Source of the DNA: Numida meleagris
Lineage: Eukaryota > Chordata > Aves > Galliformes > Numididae
Direction of reading: 5' to 3'
Assembly: GCF_002078875.1 (NCBI RefSeq)
Contig: NC_034421.1
Span: forward strand, 3,039,076 to 3,103,075
DNA length: 64,000 nt
Shown: in pieces, positions 28,840 through 40,700 of the stretch
How positions within the stretch are numbered: the stretch's first letter is position 1
Layout of the letters: the number at the start of each line of letters is the position of its first letter
Notes under the pieces: model-generated
What the model was told of the DNA's origin: nothing
What the model saw: the letters and a program-made list of their open reading frames with translations, nothing else
Databases searched by the model: none
Program-made: the position numbers and the translations under genes

Positions 28840-29110
28840 ATTTAAAGTCCAGCATAACCTTGATTTTTAATAGAGTCACATTTAATGAGCTTTAACGTCC
28901 ACAGTAATAATTTCCTTATTACCTATCCAGGAGTTGGAACCACGATCAGAAAAAAACACGCTGCACTCTGGTCCAATGAATGAATTTAATAATGGCCAAT
29001 ACATTATTATCAAAACCATCAACATCACAGTCCTTAATGCCTTTTTTGGTTGATGTAATTATAATCCTTTGTACCTGAAGTGCAATTGTTGCAGTTCACA
29101 TAAGCGTGCT
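28840..29110. promoter_or_regulatory. Candidate conserved non-coding element, TAAT-rich
   Basis: This AT-rich, repeat-free stretch has many homeodomain-type cores (TTTAATGAG, TAATAATTTCC, TTTAATAATGG, GTAATTATAATCC), two CCAAT-type words, and a Sox-like CCTTTGT at about 29068. Such density with no homopolymers is typical of vertebrate developmental enhancers. No alignment was possible here, so this is a composition-based suggestion. Confidence 0.3.
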
Positions 29111-32100
29111 GAGCAGAGCAAACCTGACTGGCTGCAGGCCACCCAAATTCCTCACCTGTGCCAGCAAGCTATTCAGGGTGTGCAGCAGAACAGGATGATA
29201 AAATCTTACATTTACCTCTAACTGTCACGAGAGAAAACGCAAACTTAGGGATGACCTTTGCTGTCTTCCTGCTTTCATCCGCACTCCCTGTTCTGAGAAA
29301 AGTTCAGCCCTTGGTCTCCCTCCATCCCTCCATGCAGCAATGAGGGGTCTCCTTTCTCAGAAGTTCAGAGCTGGGTTTGCCACTTACACGCACCAGTCGA
29401 GTCAGAGGCATACATACATATACAGGTATTGCAACAGACAAAACGGGGTGCAAGAAAAATACTGATTTCTCCTCATTTTGTACAGAAATAATTCCCCAAA
29501 CCTCCTTGAAAACTGCTCCCTTGTTATGCACAATAAAGCTCGCTCCCAAAGGCAGCCAACTGCACAATGACAAACAGAGCAGAGGAGCTTCTGCCACAAG
29601 CTCCTGATTTCACACCTTGAAAATACACTGAAATAGAAGGCACATGGCAGCTCTACACTGCTGCCATTCCTGTGGGCAGAGCTGTTGAGATCCTACGACA
29701 ACAGTGAAAGCTTCATCTTGCATTTCTTTTCCCAAGGAAGACAATCTAAGCTTTCTAGCAACGAGGATCCACGTTGTTATAAAACCAGCCCTGGAACAGC
29801 TGTCACAACCACACTGCAATCACTGCAAGAGCTAAGCAGGACAGAATCAACGCAGTAATAGATGGAGCTTGCACAGCATGCTTGAGGAGCTCAGCCCTGC
29901 CCCAGCAAGGCAGCCAAAGCTGGCATTCCAACTTAAAGGCAGCTCAGATATGCTGTGCAGACTTGTAATCATAGTGCCGTAACATCCTCAGCATCCCTTG
30001 CACATCCTCACTAACATACACAGGGTCTTTAACATCAGACCATGCTGCTGAATGCTCCCTGCACAGGAAAGGAGGGTGTAGGATTGTTTATAGTAATGAT
30101 AGTGATGAACACAAACACAAAAAAACAACCAAGATCCTTCTATATAACCAGATCTCAAAGAGTCATCCACAGGGCTCCTCTATCCTTCACTTACAGCTTT
30201 TTTCCCCCCATTTTTTTCTTCATGAAACACTTCCATAAGCACTTAAAGGCACTTGGAGAATGCAGAGGGCCCTCCTGTGATTGTGATATATGATGGCAAG
30301 AGACTACCCACCCAAGTATTTCTGACCCTGCTAGGCTCTGCAACCGATGCTCTTCCCCAGCTGAGCTGGAGTCAGAATGACATAGCACAGGACTGGGGCA
30401 ATAGGAAAAAAAGCACCATATATAGAAGCTGGAAACACACTGACACCCAGGGAGCTGTTTGTTTTCCTGTCAGAATCAAAGGCAAAAGAGAAAGCAGCTT
30501 TAAAAATGAATCCCTTATGAGCTAAAGACAAACCTGGTAACATCCCAGCACAGGAACGCCTCATGAACAGCTAAAAGCAACTGCATGAAAGGCAGCAGAA
30601 TAATTATGAATAACAAATCACAGAAGGCGTACGTGAGCAACACACTCCCCGAGAAGAAATGGTCTAATTACTGCAGATGATACCCCAGAGGCTCATTCAT
30701 CAGCTGCAGAGACACAGAGCTGACCTCACCTCTGCAGTCTCTGCCCCTGACCATCACTCTCCACTCGGGGCTTAGGGGCAGTGCCAGCTGTGGGCTCTGC
30801 AGCATCAGCTGTGCCAGGCAAAGTGACAGGCAAGGGCACTGGGCAGCCACATCCACTGTAATTTAAACACCAGTGAAATTTCAAATGCAAACTGTAATGT
30901 AAACACCATCCCTGAGAAGTGCTTAAAATCCCACCGGGATCTCAGACTGGAAGCTCCTACAGGCAAAGATGGCCTTCCTTAAATGTTTGGGAAGTGTTCA
31001 ATGCTTATGCATCTGTTGGAGCATCCACGAACCACAGAGACAAACCATCACTACCTCCAGCACATCATCAGCTCTTCATTTTAAAACCACCCCATCTATG
31101 CTTCCCACCATCATATTTCTAAGGCTACATACTACCACATTCCACTATGAGATACTGAAACAAGCATTCTTAGCAGTAATAAAATACTTTTGTTTCAGCA
31201 GTGGAGAGACAAGCAAGCTGCTTTCAGAGGATTTTCGTGCCACAGCAGTGAAAGATGTTTTGTTCTGAGGATTTTCTTTCAGCCAGGGCTCTGCTGCTTT
31301 GTGGGTCTCAAGTCTCTGACACACGTGGCCTAAGAGGAAAGCTCTGCCCTCTCCACCACATCTGAGAGAGCACTCTGACCTCCGGACGCTGCCCACGTAC
31401 ATGCTGCTGGAGCACGTCGGGTCAGCTCCTCACAGCTCTCTTGCATTTCTCTAACAAAATGTTTTGAGGGCAAAGCATATGTGAGAGAATTACAGCAGTA
31501 AGGTCTCTCGGGCTCTGCAGCACAACTGGACTCGGCTCAGCTACCTCACAGTCTTGTAGGTGATGGGTCACATTTTTTTGATATCCTTACCTTGATTTAC
31601 AGAGTCTGAGAGCACATCTGGAGGTGCTGGTTGGGGTTACTGTACTAAAAAGCCTCACATGTGCTTGTGAAGGGAAGACTGTATTGGAGGAAAGCCACAG
31701 ATTCTGTGAAATGTATTTAGCAAAGTGAAAGATGTACTCTATTTTCATGGAGTATTGAACGTAACTGTGATTAATGGGGCACATATACACTGATAAACAA
31801 TATTAATTTGTTTTAAGCCAGGTCTGAAAAGATTTCAACCACTTGCTTCCCTGCAGCTACGAAAGTTATTTCCTGCTGTTTGTACTACCTCAAGGGCTAG
31901 AGCAGCCCTGAAAGGAAGGAAATATTTCCTTTTACTCGATTGGCAGCACCAGCTTGGGAAAGCTTCTGTACTGGTAATTCATTTCTCATCAGCAAATGAT
32001 ATGGATTATTACTGTTTATCGTTACCACCTCCCCTCTGTACCAGCCTGCCATTGGATTGCTGCCACACCCTCACCCTCCTGCACCAGCCCCACTTTTCTT

Positions 32101-32224
32101 CATTTTCCTCATAACCACCCCAGCAAGCACACAGTCTGCCATGTCTCCATCTGCTTCTGCCAGAGAAACTGACGGCAATGCGGATGAACAAGAACATGCT
32201 CATGCCTAGAAGCCAGCAGCCTAC

Positions 32225-32432
32225 CTGCAACTTCCTGCGGTGACTGGAAGCTCCCAACTCCTTCCAGATTCCCATGGATGGAGCCGCCGGCTTCGAGCAC
32301 CCTCACCAGCTCCCTCAGCCTCTCGCACTCCTCCTGCAGCTGCTGCTGCTCCTCCTTGCGCTGCTGCTTGGCCAGGCTTGCTGGGTTCATGCTGAAATGA
32401 AGCACTTTGGTTTTGCTGGGGTCATAGTCACC
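32225..32432 (-). CDS. MAD1L1: MAD1L1 internal exon with MAD2-interacting motif
   Basis: This 208-nt exon starts in phase 0 after the acceptor GGCACACAG and ends one base into a codon before the donor CAG|GTAGGC. It encodes 69 codons plus one base. The peptide starts GDYDPSKTKV and contains KVLHFSMNP, which fits the basic-hydrophobic-hydrophobic-x5-Pro pattern of the MAD2-interacting motif. By knowledge of the family, this segment is wrapped by the MAD2 safety belt to form the stable MAD1-MAD2 core complex. A charged helix follows (roughly residues 23-48 of the exon, rich in Gln, Glu and Arg). After it comes a Gly/Ser-rich stretch (GGSIHGNLEGVGSF) that corresponds to the flexible hinge before the C-terminal domain. 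Met in the human motif is Phe here (LHF versus LHM), a conservative change. The exon ends ...PQEVA and joins the exon at 811 to give VAELKKQ, as in known MAD1. Confidence 0.96.
32382..32408 (-). other. MAD1L1: MAD2-interacting motif (MIM) codons
   Basis: The nine codons read K-V-L-H-F-S-M-N-P. The Lys, two aliphatic residues and Pro at the fixed spacing are the residues known to define the MAD2-binding peptide in MAD1 and, in related form, in CDC20. All key positions are intact, so the encoded protein should bind MAD2; that is inference from the motif. Confidence 0.93.
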
Positions 32433-33184
32433 CTGTGTGCCAGAAACAACAGAAGTAAACTGAGTAACAGATCTCAACTCCAAGACCACCCAACTGTACC
32501 CCTCTTTGTATGAAGATGAAAAAAGATTACAGCAGAAGGTGTGACACTTATGCAGTAATAATGTGTTATTCCAACAGCTCAGACCAGCTGAACCAGGATT
32601 GCCTCTCTTCCTCTTGCTACACTTGGAAGAGGAAAAAAAAAACCCACAACCTTCAACAGAGCTTGCTCCTTGGCTGACACCTCCATTGTTAAATTTAACT
32701 CCAGAAATGAAGTTTTATAGCTGTATTTTAAATCTCTTGATAGAAGGAGATTATAATGAACATGCAAATGCATACTTAAACTACAGCAGGACACCCAGTG
32801 CCAGCCTAATTTATTACCAGTACGAGCCAGCAACATCCATATGACTGCAGTGGTGGAGTCATTAGCAAGTTGTATCAGCTCACCCCAAGCAAGTCAAAAG
32901 ATAATTCATTTTACTCTTCTCTTTCCTCAGAGGTTAGTTGTATTTATAGCTGTTTAAATAGTCAAGTCCTAAGATAGCAGATTAACGTTTCTTCAAAGTG
33001 AGAGGAAAACACTGATTTTATATTTGTGATTTCAGAGAGACAATTTTCACAGAAACTATGGGAAGCCTCACAACCATAAAAGTAGTAAAGCGTATGCTAA
33101 TCTTGGCTTCCCCAGCACTCTGAAATCCTATTGCACTGCCTGTATAAAAAGGCATTTTATATGGTAATATATTTCCTTCAATTA

Positions 33185-33275
33185 AATCTCAGGACCTGAA
33201 GTGATTTTGTAAACATTAATTAACCATCAAGAGCAGCATGAGGTAGGTATTATCCCATTTTCATCATTTACTTTT
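33185..33275 (-). repeat. MIR-like ancient SINE remnant
   Basis: The phrase GTAAACATTAATTAACCATCAAGAGCAGCATGAGGTAGGTATTATCCCATTTTCATC follows the complement of the MIR 3' half (ATGTATTAACTCATTTAATCCTCAC...ATGAGGTAGGTACTATT...CCCATTTTACAGATG). Only about 90 bases can be followed. Confidence 0.45.
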
Positions 33276-36200
33276 CATAAATAATGTGCTAGAAATGTTC
33301 ATGTTTTTTGGGGGCAAACCAAAGCAGAGACTGAACAACCTCACCCCAAATGCTGCTGGTGGCAGACCCCATACTACTCTACTAACAAACATATTTTGCA
33401 GCTGTTCAAAATACTCCATCCATGTACCACAAGGACAGTGTGACCAGGCTCGTGCACTCACCAAAACGAGGAGATGGTCCCTATACATCCCATGCAAAGA
33501 GTGGGTGTGAAGATCTCCTAACACGAGAGGACTAGGGAACTTTGGGCTAACTCAACACAGAACTGGGAAAGCAAGGCATGGAGATGCAGGGCAGTCCCTC
33601 CAGCTGGGTGTTCCCATCAGAGCAGTGCTCTTCATGCCCCATCACATACCTGGTGGTGACACCTCTCACAGCACCTCAAGCCCTGTGGTGCTCAGGGACG
33701 TCTGGGTGGAGGGGGCAGCACTGGACCCGCAGGCCCACAGCAATGGGGCTTTGTGACCTCATTTCCATGGAGAGGAAGAGACAAAGGGGCCAGCAGGACC
33801 TAGAGAGAACACCACCCACTGACTGCTTCAGCCTGAAGGTATTTTGAAGGGAACTGAAGGAGCAGCCCTGAGATACCTAACAGAGGGAGCAGAAAGCCAA
33901 TCAGACCTATTCTCCCCAGCATCACACTGGCATTTACAAAGCAGTTCCCACTGCAGGCAGCCTAACTCCTGGTGCTATTTGCCCTTCAGGGCTCTCCCCA
34001 CTTGCTCTTGCAGCAGGCCAGGGCACTCCTTACACTCCTGTTTGCCTTTCAAGAGGAGAGACTGAAACCTGAAGTTTGTGGTGCTGTTTACACTGGTTGG
34101 CAAAAACGACACTCAGAGCTGCAGAGCAAGGCTGCACCACCACAGTGTCAGGCAGAGCTCTCTCCTTGGCTCGAGCAGGGAGCACCTGCGATCTCATACT
34201 GCACCAGCACTGCAGAAGCTCACGCGTAACAGAAAGACACAGACCAGCAGGATCCAAGAGGGAAGGAAAACCCTACGAACTCAGACTGCTGTTCCCTTCC
34301 ATGCTGAGACTGCTTTAACATGTGCAGCACCAGTCTATTTGTTTTGCTGGTTATTTACTCTTAAAATATCTCTCTGGACTTTCTGCAAAGCACTGCCAAG
34401 AAGCTGCAGTGCTTTGTCTTTCAGAGCTTTTTCAGTCTATTTATGCTCTCCTTTTAAAACATGCACCCTTGGAAAAAATCAAGCTCAGAAACTCAGCTCT
34501 GAAGCTCACCCTCATTTTCAGGGCTCTCCAGCCCTCCTGAGCGTGTCCATCTGAAGCTACACTGAGACAGGCAAATCTCTTAAAAACCCTCTGTGATATG
34601 AAAGCTGTATTTGAGGGCTATGGTACAATGCATCTCATTTAACATTTCTGGGAGATCACTAATACGTTTGCTATGCTACTCACATTTTTGGGCTAGGGGC
34701 AGTAGCTTTCTCTTTATTCTACACAGCACAGATCAAACTAGCACATTTCTCCCTACAGCTAAAATATTAGTGCTGCTGGTTTATATTACAGTAATGCCTA
34801 AAGAAACCAAGTGAGGCAGGGATCCCAGCAAGCCAAGTACCGTGCAAACCCCAAGAGAGATTACCACTGAAAGCCCAAAAACCAGACAACAGAGCATGAA
34901 GATGCAATACGCAGTGGGAGGAGAGGTACAGGAGCAGTCTCCTGTTCAAAGGCCCCTAGCATCACCACAGCAGCAATGAAAGGAGAACACAAACTCATAG
35001 ACGACCCTCAGCCTCAAGACCATCCTGCTGCCTTACACAGCTGCACCAAGCGCAGGGCTCCTAAAGTCACTGCAAAAGTTACTGGCATCACAGAGTCTCA
35101 AACAAATGCGGGAAGCTCTCCACAGAAATGGCGTACACAAAGTCAGTTTCAGATGGAAGGGATCAGAAGCACACGTACATAATGCCAGATGACAAAAATG
35201 GCATTACCACTTCTAATGTTTAGAGTGTTCTTCCAATTTTCTGAAGGTTGGGCGTGACTCAGGCTTGCTCTAGGAAGAGTCATGGCTGGAAACTGCTCAA
35301 CAGAGAAGGCAGCAAAGCAGCGTTACAGTCACACTAGCATTTGAAGGAAATGAAATGCTAACACTGGTAAGAAAGCTGGGACTGAAGAAAGCAAACATCC
35401 TCCTCCTCCTGGAATCCCTTTAGCTCTGGAAAATGTAAATTGCCGGTTTTCTCCATGCTTCTCCCTCCATAGTACATTAGCCTTATGGATCAGAATTTCG
35501 ACCCTTCAGCTCTGCAAAGGAAGCCTGGAAAATGGTGCTGCAGGCATTGGAAGAGAAGAACTAAAACGTTTGCCTGTTTAGAATATAGTTTCTAATCTAG
35601 GATCACTGATGAGGAAGAACAAACAGTGGCATTCAAAAGGCATCATGGAGAAGGGACTCTGCCAAGCACAAGGCTCTTTGAACAGGAGCTGGAAATCCCA
35701 AAGCAACTGCCCAAGATCAGCTCCAGCTGCTGCTTCTGTACTAAACCAGCACAGGCAAGGAGTGATTGCTCAGTAGAGGTAAAAAAGCATCTTGCAACAC
35801 ACCGTAACACACATTGAGTTTTTCCAAGAGGTGTGAAATGCATGCTCCAAGTGTGGAACCTCGGTCTGAAGGTTGGAATCATCCAAATCCACTTATAATC
35901 AAGGTGGCTGTATACAGAAGCATGAGACATTTTAGAGACGGAACCAAAATATGACCCATAGGCAATCCCTTTGGTGGAAAACAACAGTAAAACACTGCTC
36001 ATTTAGAGATATCTCAGTAGATTGCTCTGCTCATCACACATCATGGCCTGTTCTCAGAGAGCAAAACTGATCACCACTGCTAGTTTCCCAGCACAGCCCA
36101 CTCTTTACCCCTCTTTCTCCCCAATACTTTAAAATTTGGCAATTGTAGAGATGCTGAAGAGTAAATAACTTGAACTAGAGAGAACTGCTGGAATTCATCG

Positions 36201-37686
36201 ATTCTTCTTTCAAGGAATACCATTGAGCCAGTAATTCAGATTTGTCAGAAAAATGTACACAGAGTTTCCATTTTAGAAGGAAGCAATAAATATCTTGATT
36301 GATTGCAACCAAGTCTGGTTGACACTTGGCAGCACAGTGAATTATTCATTCCTGGAAAGTAAGATGCTAACTAGCTGATTTGGTGCTTAAGGCAGCAAAA
36401 CTCTTTCTGTGCTCTCAGAAGAGCACTGGACATTTCACAAAGATTTGTTGACTCCACATGTTAATATGTTCTGCAATTTGTGAAGTCGTGTCATTTTGCA
36501 CCCAAGACATGACCCTAGGATGCACACAAAAGAAACTCCCACTTCCAACGCTGAGAAGCACCATCCCACCACTTCTGGTCATACAGACATTGTGGGAGAC
36601 AGCCACAGCAGATGCAGCACACGAGCACTGCCTTAATGCAGTAAGCTCCAGGCACACCCTGGGACATGGAACAAAAATTCTGAGACCAGGGGCTACCAAT
36701 AAACTTTCTGACAAAAGACTATGGAAAAAAGGGTTTGCAACAGGGCAAATCTGCTATCCAGAACAGGCGTACAAAGCCAACTTGGATACTACTGCTCTTC
36801 CTCCTGCTTCCATCTCCCAGTTCAGAAAAAACACAGTGCCTTGAAGAGATAATTGTGCGGATGCTGCATGTCATTTTTTATACTTATATTATCAGCAAAC
36901 AGTCAGTATGTTGGTGTACCTGTTAGAACTATAGCACAAAAACTTCCCTGGTAATCTTCCCATTAGGGAAGAGTCAGTCAAGTGACAAAACAATGAATGA
37001 AGACAGGATTGCTTTAATCTCTGAAAAACAGAAACTTTTCCTTTAGAAGAGCAGTTGTTCAGAAGAACAATGAGAGCTGCCAGTGACAGCACCTTGAAAA
37101 GGGCTGAGCTTCATCTGGCATCTCTCCTCGTGAGTGCTTGAGAACTGCACGGTCCCAATTCAGGGATGTCTTTCTCAAGGAGCTATAGAAGCTTTCACTT
37201 TCACGGGCCCACAGGTAAGAATAAAGTACTTAAAACCACACTGACTGCTTTACGTTTGATGAAACATTCAGCACTTAACAATTTCATTTAAGATCTATTA
37301 ATCTACTGCAGATATTCCTCATCAGAAGGAGGAACTGCTAGCCAAGGGAATAGCCTCAATCACAGAGAGTACGTCTGTCTAACATCATTAATGAGATTAA
37401 AGAAGTTCGTACATCCCAAAGAGGCAATGACTGTCACTGACAGCAAGCACTATCAAGGACTATCAACTGCCCTCCCACTCTCAAAGTCTCCTCCTGTTTA
37501 TTGCACTAGCAAGCAAAAAAACCATAGATGAGGCCAATGTGCAGTTAAACGCCTTATTTTTTCATAGCCCTGATGTCTATCAACCTTAAAAGATGATGCT
37601 TTCCGAGCAGCACAATAAATTCTGTTGCAGCATATGGACAGCTGAGTTTAAGCGCTACGCGCTTGCAATGAAACAGATTGTGCTTG

Positions 37687-37775
37687 CCCTGCTGAGAAAA
37701 GGCTGTCGACTGGAAGCTCTTCCAGGGAAGGACCATTTCTTCCTTTGCACGACTCTCGCACAGAACAAGTGCCAC
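37687..37775. repeat. Possible L2/MIR-type 3' tail remnant
   Basis: GGCTGTCGACTGGAAGCTCTTCCAGGGAAGGACCATTTCTTCCTTTGCACGACTCTCGCACAGAACAAGTGCC resembles the widespread tail 'GACTGTAAGCTCTTTGGGGCAGGGACCATCTTTTTGTTCTGTG...GCACCTAGCAC'. The resemblance is by eye only, and the family name is uncertain. Confidence 0.35.
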
Positions 37776-40700
37776 CCAAATACCAGCAATGCACACTGCT
37801 GCTTTCTCAGCTAAGGCATTTCTTCCCATGCTATCTTCTTAAAAGAAAAGTCTTCAACACTGCTGGACTGGAAGGCATTATTCTACACCACACAACTTAA
37901 ATAGAAACAATTTAAGGAGATTAGTAGATTTTATCAGCTTTAAAGGAATGATGGGTCAATAGTTACCTTGGAAGAACATCCCAAATAACGACTGTATCTA
38001 TCTGCAGGAGACAGATGAGAAAGTTTCTTAAATACAGATACAATGTGTAAATAAGGAATTGGAGGGGTGGTGGAAGGGGAGTGTTTGAAAAGCAGCCAAG
38101 GAGGAAGGCACTTGCTTCTATCTGCTGCCTCTCCAAGGCAGATAATGGGATACAAGCACAGAAGCCTTTCCCAAGGCTTCAGGTTTCTGTTTTGCAATAT
38201 TGCTCTTCAGAAAACATGTGGTATTTAGGAGTAAACAACTATGCACGTACACATGGGCTCTGCAAACAGGTAATAAACACTGCTACTTTTACTGAATTAT
38301 CAAAGTAGAGAAGCCACAAATCATTACAAGTCTTCGTTCAACATATTTATCTTGTAGCTGATGTGTATTGGTCATTTATATCCAGAATCATTTGTCATTA
38401 GTTCTGCACCAATACCCCAAAACAAAAACCAAAAGAAAACAGCAGGAAGGCGGAATTGGGACTTATCACCTGAAATCCCCCAGTGCTCACAGCTCCTGTT
38501 GCAGTTGTGTGTTAAGGAGAGGCAGCCTGGCTGCACAGGTGAACACCTTCACCCGGCCTACCTTTAAAAAGAAGCTGGCAAAAGTAAAATAGAAAGAAAT
38601 TTCAGAAATAACGTAGAATTTTAGAAGGAATACTCATTTTGGCGTTCAGCTCCCTTGAACAAATACAGGAGGCACTGCTCCACACGGCACAAGGCAGTCT
38701 CAGAAAGCTTAAGCCTTCCTCAGGAAATGCCATTTTAATGGAAATTGTTTCTTGGCATTGTTCTTCCAGTTTCTTTGCTCAGGCTTGTTGAAGCGATTAG
38801 AGCAAAACCCAAAGCAAACCGCATCCCAGGGAACTCCCCGCGTGCCCAGCCCTGCATCCCTCTGACACAGAAGGTAAATACAGCAAGGGACTTCTGCAGA
38901 GCCTGGAACACGAGCTGCGTTAACAAAAATGGATTGCAAAGATGAGACAAAGCAAGCTTACAAATAAGCAACAACCGCCACCTGCTCCTCATTCCTTTGC
39001 CAGAATGCATGCACTTGAAAACAAACAGTTGAAAACAAGCAGGAGGTGCTGGGTGTTGGGGCAGGACTCGCTGGTTCCCACCAGATCACATGCTGGTACC
39101 TTACACCTTCTTCCCCACATTTGCCCCCTGTCGTCTTCGTGTATATATCAGCAGCGCACACGCCACACTCAGGCAGCAGAAATTCACACGGGCAGCCTCC
39201 ACAGCTCCACTCCTGCTCCTTCTTCCCCCTAAAACAAAGATCTTTCTCATGCCCCAACAACGTGACCTCTGCTCTGCACACCATGGGTCAGGCAGCCCTT
39301 CTACAGCCTCCTGAGCACCCACGTTAGCCATTTCCAGAACAGCAGAGGTAGCAATGATCTGTGACAATCTGTTAGGTCTCTTTATCCCCTAATAAGCACT
39401 GTAGTTCCCACCAGCACATCTGCTTTCAGATCCTTACTCTCACATGCCCTGACACGGATAATTATCCTGCTCTTTTTCCAACCCCTTCCCCACTCCATCA
39501 GCACCCACCACCTCCAACACTTGGATGAGCTGCTCCTTCCCCAGAGATCCTTCTCTACCATTTTCTTTTCCTTCCTGAGCTGATGTGCCACACACGTGTA
39601 CTCATTGATATTCCTCCCTATGGCCCTCTTCTACCGCAGCATCTACAGAAAATTAGCAATGAGACGGAGAGGAAGTTGGAGTTAAGATATATTGCAGACA
39701 AAAAACTCTAATCACCCTAATCACACTGCTCTAACACCAGACCATATCTTCTGCTACAACGTGCAACATCTCAGGCACTGCTGCAATACAAGTAGTAAAA
39801 TAAATTGTCTCACCCGTGCTGCTAAAGCCCTTCAGGTACAGTTTTAAAAAGGAGATCTTTTTGGTATACCCACTTCCAAATGCAATATCCCCTGGAGGAT
39901 GCAAGCCTGTAATTTGCATCAAGCCAGGGCATTCAGATGAGGTTTGGGATACAAATAAATGCAACGGGAAGGTTAAGAGTTGGGACAGCTAGACAAGGAA
40001 TGACACACAGTTGGGATAATCGAGACAAAAAGAAATGCATTCAAACATTCACTGTCCCTTTCAATTGCAGCATTGCAGCTCTTCCTTATATTGAAACTGA
40101 AGAAAATCACAGTCTGCTGAAGGGCAGCTTGTTACCACCTAGAGCTCTGAACTTCAGGATTTCTACTCTACTTTTTCAAGCCAAGGATTTCTGTCTTTCC
40201 AGTGAACAAAGTTCCTAAGAAGTTGCTGCTATTTACACTCTGGTAGCACGCAGAGACCTGCAATGGTTCAAAACCTCTGATAAAGGCAAAGGAAAGAGAA
40301 CCAACATTGATTTAGAAAACAGTCCCTAAGAGATTATAGCTTCCGTTTTAAAATTCCTTTTTCAGAGATAAGAATTAACTTTACAGTGAAAAATGCTGGT
40401 TCTCATAGACCTGACTTCCAAAAAAACATTCTATCAACTTTCCCATACAAATGAAGTCACCTTTGGTTAAGAACACTGCTGAGAAATGCTAAACCAAAAC
40501 CAATTTTTCCAGAGAAGCATACAGTTTAAAAGAAGTTTACTGCTTTGCTCTGTTTTCTTATTGTGCATGCAATGTGCACGTACAGATACTGTACAAATAG
40601 ACCAGGAAGATGGAAGATATTGGAATTGAGGGTTTTTGTAGCATTGACTCCAATCCAGATATCCAACCAATCAAACCTTTTCCTCCCAACAGTGCTCTAT

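Larger units (their letters stand above)
812..32224 (-). other. MAD1L1: MAD1L1 intron, 31.4 kb, between MIM exon and RLK exon
   Basis: The intron starts with GTAGGC at 32224 and ends with CCCCTAAACAG at 812, inserted after the first base of a codon. It holds no recognisable nested gene. The open frames of 60-150 codons on both strands lack family signatures and consistent exon borders. Identified contents are poly-T or poly-A runs (8947-8963, 12607-12629, 16478-16490), an (AAT)n tract near 26617, a MIR-like remnant near 13.6 kb and AT-rich enhancer-like stretches near 5.0, 12.8-13.0 and 28.9-29.1 kb. The rest is unremarkable unique sequence. Repeat content is low by eye, which fits an avian genome. 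Confidence 0.85.

Noticed and set aside
34078..34554. The longest open frame in the window, 158 codons, + strand.
   Set aside because: It has low-complexity Cys/Ser/Leu-rich composition, no domain and several overlapping open frames; treated as chance.
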